Assembly (NCBI GenBank): GCA_022925895.1 | Contig: JAKSYS010000105.1 | Location: forward strand, 1 to 64,000 | Length of the DNA stretch: 64,000 nt | Origin: Fragilaria crotonensis | Taxonomy: Eukaryota > Bacillariophyta > Fragilariophyceae > Fragilariales > Fragilariaceae | Direction of reading: 5' to 3' | In this document: in pieces, positions 53,040 through 62,167 of the stretch | Layout: every line of letters starts with the position of its first letter | Position numbering within the stretch: position 1 is the first letter of the stretch | Notes under the pieces: model-generated | Told to the model about the DNA's origin: nothing | Databases searched by the model: none | Seen by the model: the letters and a program-made list of their open reading frames with translations, nothing else | Made by a program: the position numbers and the translations under genes

Positions 53040-54237
53040 TCATTTAATTCTCTATATACCCGAGTATTTTTTATATTCGTCCGTTGAGCCTTTTTTACAT
53101 CATTCGATGCAAGTTTTAGGATTTGCATTTCGTACTGGTACGCTGACTTCCCGTAATGCATTCGTATTGGTTTCCAATGTGTATCATACTACAACATCAC
53201 AGTTCACAACTCATCACAACAACGTTTGTTGCTATCCATCACTCTATTCTCTCGCACATGCTCATGGTCAACTCATAGTACACTGCAACAATCAGCCATG
53301 CATCACATTCATTCACGTCAGGCTCTGATCTTGGCAGAGGGGTCTGCAATGTCAGCGCTCAATGGTATCAGTTTCGCGACCACGTCGTCGTCGTTTGATT
53401 TTTCACGTTTGATGTCAGATGACACAGCAGATGCTCGGAAGTTGGGATTTGCCCGGTAAGGAGCTAAAGCTTGGTGCCCATTAGTTGACAAGCAATTCTT
53501 ATGATATGATCGCCAAGATGCCTCGTGCTTTACTAGCAAAATTGGCCGATGAAACGACACTGGTGGACGATGTTCGAGTGAACCTCAAAATGGGTAAGAC
53601 AAAGCCCACATGCTTCGTAAATCTCGTTCGAGTCAAAAATTGTCTTACTCGATGTCCTACTTGGCCCTGATGGTGGTGCAGACTTAGACAAGCCTCCTCG
53701 AACCCACCGTTGCGCTCGACGTCGCGTGCGCTTGCTTGAACACGAATCCGGATACTACCCTTGATGAGCCGGAACCTCAGGCGAAATCACACCGTCGTCG
53801 CCTCGATCCAGAGACGCCACTTCGTTGCTCAATCTGTTTAAGGTGCCGAGAGTCCTTGTCAATGTCCCCAAGCCTCATCCAGTGGGAACGAGTCTCTTGC
53901 CTCCCAATCTGAATGTGCCAGCGGATGACAGATAGTATGTCAATTCATCACATCACTTGGCAGGAGGAATAGGAGGTTCGATGAAATTCTTGTGACACCA
54001 GGAGGTTCTTGATCGTTCCGAGGAGGATACATGTTTGCTACTGTTGCTGTCACTCGCAGAGATCGTACATGGAAAGCAGTACTCGTCGGCGTAGACGCGT
54101 TTCCTGCGAGTCGCGAGTGGTGGTGCTGCCTGTCGGGTGGATGTCTACACTCATGTAATGTACTACGGGGTACTTCCTAATAGTTTGCGACAAGATTTAC
54201 TCCAAGATGATCTTGCTTTGACTGATGGTCCATGGTT
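53040..54237. other. Unexplained segment of the pogo-like transposon
   Basis: About 1.2 kb between the left end and the 3' end of the transposase. A plus-strand stretch (53299-53458) reads protein-like (MSALNGISFATTSSSFDFSR, then LMSDDTADARKLGFAR) and stops at a GTAAG donor-like site; a second open stretch follows (53518-53670). A small spliced second gene, captured host sequence, or non-coding DNA are all possible. Confidence 0.35.
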
Positions 54238-56958
54238 CTATGGTGTACGAGCAAAGAATGGAATAGGCTCTTTTGGCTCGTCGCGAACACATGTGTCACG
54301 CAACCTGGTAAGCAACAACTGTCGGTTTGTTGGTGCTGATGAGTCCGTTGGGCGCTTGTACCACAATACCATGGTCCTCAACTCTGATACAGTCATTTGA
54401 TCGTGTTGTTTGTTGAGAGCTTGTATTCCCGAAACCTTGTCTTGCAGGGTCCTGAATTCTCGTATCTTCTTCCGAACTTTCTCACACTCTTCTTCATCGC
54501 GAACCATTTCTCGGTCAGCAATTTTCTTGAACAAATCAGGACCAAGTGCATGGGATCCAGATGCAACGAGGCGACCCGCGGTGATTCGTTTACCAGTTTC
54601 CATGGCATCGATAGCCGACTGCTTTTGTTTGCGGCGGATTTCATCTAGATTGACACCATTGCATGCATCGTCTCTCATCCGTGTTTCAACAATTGCATCA
54701 ATATATGAACCTGCCAAGCCTTGCGACAAGTTCAATTTTTCCGTGATTGCAAGGCTTGTTGGTGAAGTTGCTGATTGCTCGATGTTGCTGGCTCCTGTGG
54801 TGTTGTGTTGGTACTTTGTCGCAAGGATTTCCGGATGTAGCAAACAATTATAGGTAAGTGGATTCCAACCTCTGTCAGCAATGGCCTTCTTGTTTGACTC
54901 GACACGAGCAAATGATTGCAGCCATGCTTGGTGTACAAGATATACAATGTCAATCTTTTCGATTGCAAATTCTGACCGACATTCTTCCTTCCTCCTCAAT
55001 AGATTTCTTTTATGCTTCGTGAGAGCCATCTTGAAACACCCGTTTTGTTCCGTGGAATCTCCAACCTGCCAATAGCTTGTCCCATAGGGCACACCGATGC
55101 AAGCATTCCATTTGGTTGTGTTTGTGTTGATGTACCGCAAGAATTTGAGATCAAACCTGCTTCCGTGACCATCAAGTAGGAGAAAAGGCGCAACCCCATC
55201 AGAGCGATCAAAGACGCCAAGCTTGTCGATGCTTGTAAGCATAGCAACCAGTAAGTCACCTGTGATGCTGCCACTTTCTGATGAGCAGCAGAATGTTGGA
55301 ACCTCAATGCCGTTGACATTACAGGTAGGTCCCATTGGAAGCGGTTTTCCCATGCCCGCATTCCCTTGTAAGTCTTTGTCGTCTCCAACCCATGTTGCAC
55401 TTGCGTCAAACCCAAACACCCAACTTTCGTGCAGCTTCTTGGAAGCGAAGATGATAGCACACATTAGTGGAACTCCCGTTGCAGTTGTGAATCCAAGAAC
55501 CGTGAAATGTGAGTCTTTTGTTGCAGCTCGAACTTGTGGCCGCGATTCTGCAGCACAAAGAAATTTCTCACCACCGACATTTCCGTCTTTTGTAGTTGAA
55601 GTATTGGATCCAACCTCGTCAACAAAGACAAGCTTGTCAGGGCGGCACATTGTGTATCTGGTTGGAAGACCCGTGGCGGTGTTGGAATCAGTGGTCGTAG
55701 GTTCACCATCAGTGTTCAGAATTGCTTCATCAGTATTCTTTGTAGCGATACCTCCCTTGACCATCTCCTCGTAAACCTCTTGGTACATTGTCGAGAAGTT
55801 ATGGTACGTACACCAATCGACCCTTTTTGACTCAAACTTCACAGCTTTCTTACTCTTTATCTGATGTCCGTTTCGCTTCATAAATCCATTCCAGTAGCCC
55901 CAGCCGAGGAGGAGAGGACCACCGCCAGGATCATCGGATTTCATTCGATATTGAACGTTGTGCTTCTGTTTCCATTCTCTGATCTCCGATTCAAATGAAG
56001 TCCCAGCAACGATAGAGTTTGCCAGCTGAAGTCCAGCTGTAACATTGATAGGCGATCGCATTCGTGATAGCTGCGCAATCAGGTCGACAATACAGGGTTC
56101 GACAGTGAGCATTGGAGATGGAGTTCCTTGGCGCACAGCAGGGTTTACTTTCTTTCTTGTTACTCTCGACCGAACCGTATATTTGCTGATTGTCTCTGTC
56201 TCGACGCCATGTTTTTGCTTCGCGGCAGCTATGATTCTGGTAAGTAGTCCTCTCTCTGCTCGTTGGTTTCTCATCTTTGCATTTTCTCTCACCAAAATAT
56301 ACTCTGCTGCAGCCTCTGCCGTGGCAAGCTGCACCCGTGCTTTCAGGTCTCGGAAGGTTGCCATGGTTGTGCCTTTTGGACGACCAAAGAGAGTTACGAT
56401 TGCCCTTCCTGCTGTTTCTGCTGCCTCCACATCATCGCTGGCGGCGGGTTCTAAAGATCCTTGATTTGTGCTGGTCTCGTCAACAAGAAGCTGACTAAGT
56501 TCCCCCTGGTGCCTTCCTTCACTTTCGGATTCCTGCTGGACGGGCATGACAGTGGTCTGAATTGGCTCCTCTTCGTGGTGTGAGCCATCATCATTTTGTG
56601 GGCGGTCCTCAATCTTGTCGTCAGCCGTGTGTTCTGCCGATCGCAGCGTCAAAATTGCAGTGTCGTAAGTTATTTCCCCGCAGTCATCGAGTTGAGGAGT
56701 GTTTTGTCGCTTTCTCAATTGATTCTGAATCATATTCTTTGTCAACCATGGAAGTACATGTTGCATTTTCTGCACTGTCGCAGTGATGCTTCCATATGGT
56801 ATTTTACCGCCATTTTTGGTTTTGACAGCTTCCAGCTCCCTGACAATACGATTGAGATTGAGGGTCAATATGTCCTTGGAATGCTTGCATATTGGCTTTA
56901 CTTTGTAATTTGAAGGTCTTGTTCTACTTGTCTTCTTGTTGTTGTTAGTTGCCGCCAT
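54238..56958 (-). CDS. Pogo-like DDD transposase
   Basis: 906 residues from ATG 56958 (MAATNNNKKTSRTR); a longer frame exists but starts without ATG. Residues about 20-85 look like an N-terminal helix-turn-helix region. An AT-hook-like GRPKGTT sits near 192-198. A CENP-B/Tc5-type second HTH follows with LGWGYWNGFMKRNG near 351-364. The catalytic core has D447 in KLVFVDEVGSN, D596 in FLLLDGHGSRF and D634 in YWQVGDSTEQNGCFK. The 38-residue spacing between the second and third Asp fits the DDxD signature of pogo elements. The protein cuts and re-joins the element at TA sites, so it acts in the nucleus. It is larger than typical pogo transposases (500-600), with long N- and C-terminal extensions. 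The frame has no interruption. Confidence 0.85.
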   Translation of the reverse strand: MAATNNNKKTSRTRPSNYKVKPICKHSKDILTLNLNRIVRELEAVKTKNGGKIPYGSITATVQKMQHVLPWLTKNMIQNQLRKRQNTPQLDDCGEITYDTAILTLRSAEHTADDKIEDRPQNDDGSHHEEEPIQTTVMPVQQESESEGRHQGELSQLLVDETSTNQGSLEPAASDDVEAAETAGRAIVTLFGRPKGTTMATFRDLKARVQLATAEAAAEYILVRENAKMRNQRAERGLLTRIIAAAKQKHGVETETISKYTVRSRVTRKKVNPAVRQGTPSPMLTVEPCIVDLIAQLSRMRSPINVTAGLQLANSIVAGTSFESEIREWKQKHNVQYRMKSDDPGGGPLLLGWGYWNGFMKRNGHQIKSKKAVKFESKRVDWCTYHNFSTMYQEVYEEMVKGGIATKNTDEAILNTDGEPTTTDSNTATGLPTRYTMCRPDKLVFVDEVGSNTSTTKDGNVGGEKFLCAAESRPQVRAATKDSHFTVLGFTTATGVPLMCAIIFASKKLHESWVFGFDASATWVGDDKDLQGNAGMGKPLPMGPTCNVNGIEVPTFCCSSESGSITGDLLVAMLTSIDKLGVFDRSDGVAPFLLLDGHGSRFDLKFLRYINTNTTKWNACIGVPYGTSYWQVGDSTEQNGCFKMALTKHKRNLLRRKEECRSEFAIEKIDIVYLVHQAWLQSFARVESNKKAIADRGWNPLTYNCLLHPEILATKYQHNTTGASNIEQSATSPTSLAITEKLNLSQGLAGSYIDAIVETRMRDDACNGVNLDEIRRKQKQSAIDAMETGKRITAGRLVASGSHALGPDLFKKIADREMVRDEEECEKVRKKIREFRTLQDKVSGIQALNKQHDQMTVSELRTMVLWYKRPTDSSAPTNRQLLLTRLRDTCVRDEPKEPIPFFARTP

Positions 56959-57200
56959 GATCACAATCTTTGTTTTAAAGAACTTGTGAGTTGCAAGATG
57001 TCGTACCAAGTACCGGCACCAGCATACTCCAGTACGAAGGCTTCAGATAAGACAGTGCTACGCATACTGCCAGTCATATACAACATATGCATACAACATC
57101 AGGGGAGGTTTATGGCGCGATGAACATAGTGGTAAAACCGTTATCTAGAATTCTTTAAATCATTTAAAAACATACGGTTTCCATATGTATAAATAGAATG

Positions 57201-57262
57201 GGAGGTCCGGCTCAATGGTGTAAGTTTTGTGAATTCCAAAACTGCCGAACCTCCGTCTTTCA
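57201..57262. promoter_or_regulatory. Nested inverted repeat upstream of the transposase
   Basis: GGAGGTCCGGC is paired by GCCGAACCTCC (one mismatch) about 40 bp later, and an inner GTTTTG/CAAAAC pair encloses TGAATTC. It lies about 245 bp upstream of the transposase ATG, in the 5' part of the transposon. It could be a promoter, binding or RNA hairpin element; function not shown. Confidence 0.35.
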
Positions 57263-57428
57263 GTGTCCATATCAGCAAACAGGCCTCTGGAGTGATTGTT
57301 GCTCCCTGCAAACATCAGGAGCTCCACATGGCAAGGAATATTTTTCCCGGTTGTGATATCTTGATTCGACTTGAATTGAGTGAGTTGTCACATTCGAAGT
57401 GAATATTACATCGTTTAGGGACTCAAAT

Positions 57429-57460
57429 TTTTTTAGGGACTCCAAGCCATTTTTAGGTGG
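57429..57460 (-). repeat. Right TIR of the pogo-like transposon
   Basis: 32 bp, exact reverse complement of 52825-52856, followed by TA. A further TTTAGGGACTC copy lies just inside at 57414-57424. Confidence 0.95.
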
Positions 57461-59870
57461 TACTACGGTTAGTACCTGGTACCAGTACTCGGACTACTTG
57501 TGTACCAGTTGACTGGGCTACTAAGTACTCGGACACAGTACTGGTACCAGGTATTGGAGTACATTCCACACTAAGTCCAATTTTGTTGATTTCTTTGAAA
57601 AATCAATTTCAACTTCATGACAACTACTCCAGTTCTCAGTGCTGTATAACTCCTCAAGATCATGCATGTGAATGAAAGTTATGATAGCTTTAAGCTTCTG
57701 TAGTACTTGAAATCTTGCATTTCTGAATGCCACTCCTCAGAAGTATTGGCCCATGTACCACTTATCATCCTTAGTACTACAGGATAGGCTTGTGCTTTAT
57801 ACTCTAGGTGCAAATATTTTCTGAGTGTCAGCACTCACACATTTTGTGCACTATTTGTAGTAAACTGGAACCCACAGGAATTCTTGTCAGTGGTATGGGT
57901 TTCGTGACATCATGTGGAAGGCTTTTCAACAACCCCCTCATGCTCTGCTGCTATGAAAGAAGAAACAGCAATAAGCATATCCGACAAGGAAATGGAAGTT
58001 GTTGTATCAGAGTTGGAGTCCCACCTGGACATGTGACAAGGCAAACAACAAAAATCAACATCAAGTGATCAAAGTGGCTGATTGATCCAGTTGACTGTTG
58101 ACATGCTGATCTTGTAATCACATGCCTATGTCATGCTAAGGTATGAGGCCTTTAAAAAGAACCTTCCTTTCCTTTCCTCTACTGAAGTCTGTGCAGTTAT
58201 GCTTTGGCAGCTCCAATATGGAGACAGCAAACAAAACCAACAGCAGGCAATGGGGCCAGCAACTATGTTGCTCACTCAATGGTCTAGAAAACTTTCAAGG
58301 CATCCTCAGCTTAGTCTATTTTACTTCTCATTCTCTTCTTAATTGGATTTACTAAAATGACCTTTCAATTATTACTTCTTGTTTATGTCACATAACAAGT
58401 CATGCTGCCTGATACCCATGCATATCCATCATCCAGCACCTTTATCATTGGATTCGTGGGCATGCTCTGCTAAAGAAAGAACATGCTCTAGTTGCTAGCT
58501 GATGATGTGGTTTTATGCTTGAAATCTTTGGTATGTGCATGCATTGCTTGCTGGGACAGCATTGCTTGGACATGAGCATGCATTCTTGGACAGAACAACC
58601 ACATTAGTCAACATGCATGATGGTATCTATCACTGTTGCTTGTTAAAGACTTAGTAGTTACAACAATTGGGATGCCTGCCATCATGCCACATTGTTTTAA
58701 GAACAGTAGTAAGCCCAATAGAAGCACAACATATGTCATAAATATTGATGGCAACTTGTGCTTTATCTTCAGGACCTGGAATGGGCACTCCATATGCTGT
58801 CACACACATCCATGATTGCATCAAGTCATCATGGAGTGATTCATAGAAGTTGCTTTGTTTTGCAAAGTCAACAATGTCAGAATCCTTGACATTTTCTACG
58901 TTGTCCTTCTTGAGGTCATGAAGCAAACAAGATACTGGCAGTAGATCTTTTTCTTAGTGCAAAGACAGAGTGGAGGTTGCATGTAAGATGTTACAGATAT
59001 TTGTAAAAATCCAATTTACTGGAACTCTTATCTTTTCAACATAACACTCAACATGTAGAGTTTTGTTAGTACTGGCGAAAGTACTGGAGTATGTTACTGT
59101 CATCATCTGTAGGACTTCTACGCTGACGACTCCAGTACTGTAGCCAGTAATTATTCCGTACTACTTGTAATACTGTACTCTACTATCAGTAGAGGACAAA
59201 ATCGAGTGCAATGACTCGGTGGCAAAACAACAATACTGGAGAGTCACAGCCGCACTCCGGTGGGTGGCAAAACGAATATACTGTGTAATGTAGGGGGCAT
59301 GACCAGCAATATCTTTTGGGACTGCACAATGCATTGCGTACTGCACACCCCATTTTTTTTGCATCGGAGTCCCGTATTCGCGATTGACTAATTCGAGTGG
59401 CAAAAACACGGATCGAGTGGCAAAACAACGCACTGTTCACGTAAAAAATTTGCCACCCTACGTGCCACCAGGGTGGCAAAAATAACTGGGAAAATTTTGA
59501 ACGATACTGTAACCAGAGGCACCGTATCTACAAGTGTCTACAGACCTATCCTGTACACACATACTGACCAGAATGGAAAATACCACTTCGGTGGCAAAAA
59601 GCAATAAATGTACCGGTATTTACAATACATAGTGCCGCTCATGGTTGAAAACAAACCCATACCGTGTATTTTTTACTGGCACGACTGCATCGCGGACGTG
59701 TACGACGACAGAGAATGCTTTTTGCAATACACGTTGTCCACCATTTTCTCCCCTTGAGATAACGAAAAACCAACGAAAAAAAACTGGCATTATCGGGGGT
59801 TCCTCGCCCGCTCTTATTTCCCTTCTCCAGTTTCAACATCCTCAATCGAATACAATCTCAACAATCCATC
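57461..59870. other. Intergenic: GTAC-rich, then AT-rich repeat-like DNA, then GGTGGCAAAA cluster
   Basis: 57461-57580 continues the GTAC-rich spacer broken by the transposon. 57580-59060 is AT-rich, rich in GCATG/CATGC words, and contains a 91-codon minus-strand frame (58651-58926; ending GLTTVLKTMWHDGRHPNCCN) that reads protein-like but is not recognised; it may be a repeat relic. 59218-59599 holds clustered GGTGGCAAAA boxes upstream of the SERF gene. Confidence 0.4.
59218..59599 (+). promoter_or_regulatory. Cluster of GGTGGCAAAA boxes
   Basis: Direct copies of RGTGGCAAAA at 59218, 59263, 59396, 59416, 59472 and 59590, plus inverted forms at 59449-59457 (TTTGCCACC) and 59463. All lie within 380 bp and end about 270 bp before the SERF start codon. 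Whether they are transcription-factor sites or a decayed repeat is open. Confidence 0.5.
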
Positions 59871-60233
59871 ATGACCCGTGGCGATCAGAGAGAACGTGAT
59901 CGGGCCAAAGCTCGTGCCAAATTGGAAGACAAACAAAAACAAGTCAAGGTAGGGTGGAGTTGGTCGTGTTCGTGGTTTCTAGTATTGTTTCTACGTGCAC
60001 TGACTTGCTCATGTTTTTGCCAGGTCGGAAGCAAATTGTCTCGCAACCTTAACGACGCGCTTGCCTTGGAAGCGAAGGTTCAATCGAAAAGAGCCATGCA
60101 AGAACAGCAATCAAATCAACAACAAGGAGGATCATCAGTAAAGCCGAAACCAAAACGAGAAGCGAACCCTTCACTCGACGCGTTGTTGGATGCCGGGTTG
60201 ACCGGAAGTAAAACGAAGGCAGCAGGCAAGTAG
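59871..60233 (+). CDS. SERF/4F5-family small basic protein
   Basis: Two exons, 59871-59948 and 60024-60233, joined across a 75-bp GT-AG phase-0 intron to 95 residues. The start MTRGDQRERDRAKARAKLE matches the MTRGNQRExxRxKN signature of SERF proteins, small nuclear/cytosolic RNA- and amyloid-binding factors. The middle (KLSRNLNDALALEAKVQSKR) and C terminus (Lys/Gln/Ser-rich, ending LTGSKTKAAGK) are charged and disordered. The intron length is a multiple of three and has no in-frame stop. Retention would insert 25 mostly hydrophobic residues (GWSWSCSWFLVLFL...), turning a soluble protein into one with a membrane-like segment. The spliced form is much the better family match. Confidence 0.82.
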   Translation: MTRGDQRERDRAKARAKLEDKQKQVKVGWSWSCSWFLVLFLRALTCSCFCQVGSKLSRNLNDALALEAKVQSKRAMQEQQSNQQQGGSSVKPKPKREANPSLDALLDAGLTGSKTKAAGK

Positions 60234-60615
60234 AACACTGCTGACTTGGACACAGTTCGGGCGAGTCATCGAGTCAGATCGTCGCTTGTAGATCATGCGT
60301 CGGTGAGAATATTTTGAAAACAAGGAGAAGCTGTAATGGCGAGTGCGTTCGTTGGTGCGAAACCAGTTAATTTGCTAAGTCTAAGGACAATATCCGAGTG
60401 TGAGACCGTTCCTGAGCTGCAGCATCTTTAGTCGTTCATGGTGCCTGCCAGTATTTGGTAACTTGGCTACGTGGGAAACACCGTACCTCGTGCAAGTTTC
60501 ACATGCTGTGCTCTGTATTTAGGGAGTGGCTAGTCAACGTTGGTTGTCATGTTGGCGCTCCCTTTAGTGTTCGTGCTACTAGTACTGCATACCTCGTTCC
60601 TATGGATTCGATCAT
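60234..60615. other. Intergenic, nothing recognised
   Basis: About 380 bp between the convergent SERF and AIG2-like genes. No gene or repeat of note. Confidence 0.45.
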
Positions 60616-61068
60616 TCACATTGACAGTTGGTCGAGTTGTAGTCGACAGGGTCGAACCGTTGATTGAAGGTACCAGTCCAATTTGGTCTCTAGGAAAGCA
60701 TCGTAGTCCCACTCTCTCGCGAGGTCAAGGTCTGTTACGGGATTTGACCACACGTAACACTGCGCGTCATGAGAAATCAGGTCGCACGTGACTTTGACTT
60801 CACGTCGTACGTATTCATCTCCCTCGAACCAATCCAGTATCTTGAGTTCGTCGTCTGACAGACCTTGTAGTAACAAACCTTTCGTCACACTACCACGGCT
60901 GCAGGGAATCATGCCTGGAAACACATGATCCTTGACGGGGTGACGACGATAGTTGGGCAAGACTGCAGGCACGAACATGTCAGGAACTCGACTTAACAAC
61001 ACCTTCAGCACTTGTGGTGCCATCAGCGTTCCATACACAAACACGGAGGAACGACCGGTAGGGACCAT
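60616..61068 (-). CDS. AIG2/gamma-glutamylcyclotransferase-like protein
   Basis: 150 residues when started at ATG 61068 (MVPTGRSSVFVYGTLM). An in-frame ATG at 61185 would add 39 residues, but that DNA is GTAC-type spacer and the family begins at the FVYGTLM strand. The motif YGTLM forms the glycine-containing substrate loop of the GGCT/AIG2 fold; RHPVKDHVFPGMIPC and the LDWFEGDEYVRREV segment (with the conserved acidic residue expected for catalysis) are typical of plant AIG2-like members. Known relatives cyclise gamma-glutamyl amines or peptides to 5-oxoproline; the substrate here is not determined. No targeting signal is visible, so it is probably cytosolic. The final 20 residues are variable. 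Confidence 0.8.
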   Translation of the reverse strand: MVPTGRSSVFVYGTLMAPQVLKVLLSRVPDMFVPAVLPNYRRHPVKDHVFPGMIPCSRGSVTKGLLLQGLSDDELKILDWFEGDEYVRREVKVTCDLISHDAQCYVWSNPVTDLDLAREWDYDAFLETKLDWYLQSTVRPCRLQLDQLSM

Positions 61069-62167
61069 CGTTTCCTCGGATTTGACAATTTGCCTTGTGC
61101 ACTCAATACCGGAGTACTCAGAGTACTGTTGCATTCTACTGTAGTCTGTACTGTATGTATGTCTCGTCATTTTCGCCCTATGCATATGTCATACTTGTAC
61201 CGAGCCAAGGCCATTTTATATCCTACTATACCGTAGAGAGAGAGTAGAGTTACTCTCGTAGCGTAGTAGAGATTTGGTACTACCGGTAGCGTGACAGTAC
61301 CGGTACCGAAGAAAAACGAAGGCAAGAAATCTACCGGTAGCAATACTTCGTACCTGGAACTTCGTACAGCAAAAACCTTAACAGTTGTTACCTGGCACCG
61401 GTACCAGGTACTTGTACTTGTACCATGTTTTGTTAAGTGCCTATCATATGCATATGCATTCTGTGTATGACATATCCTACTCCTTTTTAAATTTGCTTTG
61501 TGCGTGTGTGTGTGTGTGTGTCTGTTACGGAGTATGACCACTCTGGGGTACTGTTGTACTGTTACGTGGATTACATGTACTACAGGTCTACAGTACATAA
61601 ATCGACGGTAATTCATGTTGAAACGACAGTGTCTTACTTTACTGTAGTACTGTACTGTACGTATTCAAAGTTACTGGATGGAATAGTCATTGAATTCGTT
61701 GTAAAGCACAGGTTGCTTCACAAATGCTACTTACTGTACGTGCCATGCGATGAACTGCAATACTGGGGCATGAGCGCAACACTGGGGGTAGACTGTGTAC
61801 TCATGTATTATATCATAAACGTTACTAAAGTAACGTTACGGTAGTAGATTTTCCCTGACTAGTACTGAAGTGACACGAGATGCTCTACGTAGATCAAAAA
61901 TACCACCCTGACAACAGCAGTACATTCACGCTTTATTCCTACTGAATTGAGTGGTAGTTTTAGATGATTTGGTAACACCGTGGGTACTCAAACTCGGTGT
62001 CAAAATGTTACTTCTGACTTAAGTAGAACGTTACTGGGAAGAACTCTCACTTTGTGGTACTTGTACTTTAAAGTTCTCTGGAATATTCAGTACCTGGTAC
62101 TCAGATACATCGTACTTGTACTCAGATTGCGAGCACTACATATTCATATATCAATTAATGCAAGCCC
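61069..62167. other. GTAC-rich intergenic region with dispersed repeat
   Basis: About 1.1 kb. Dense GTAC/CCGGTAC words (61210-61430), CATATGCATATG words (61445-61460), a (GT)n run followed by the dispersed repeat (61497-61553), and a further GTAC stretch (62030-62125). No gene seen. The left boundary of the Crypton is somewhere here but cannot be placed. Confidence 0.45.
61497..61553 (+). repeat. Dispersed repeat copy B (GT-rich run plus TCTGTTACGGAGTATGACC)
   Basis: Same core as 29218-29280: a GTGTGTG run, TCTGTTACGGAGTATGACC, then ACTCTGGGGTACTG, again preceded by ATATCCTAC about 30 bp upstream. Confidence 0.7.

Larger units (their letters stand above)
52825..57460 (-). mobile_element. Pogo-like (Tc1/mariner superfamily) DNA transposon, looks complete
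   Basis: 4,636-bp element bounded by perfect 32-bp terminal inverted repeats (CCACCTAAAAATGGCTTGGA inward) and flanked by TA on both sides (52823-52824 and 57461-57462), the target duplication of Tc1/mariner/pogo elements. It carries one uninterrupted 906-residue DDD transposase on the minus strand. Subterminal copies of the TTTAGGGACTC word occur at both ends. The unbroken frame and perfect TIRs indicate a young, possibly autonomous copy. Roughly 1.2 kb at the left end is not explained by the transposase. Confidence 0.92.

Noticed and set aside
54325-54360. CTGATGAGTCCGTTGGGCG resembling a hammerhead ribozyme core
   Set aside because: The GAAA core and third stem are missing, and it lies in transposase coding sequence on the other strand.
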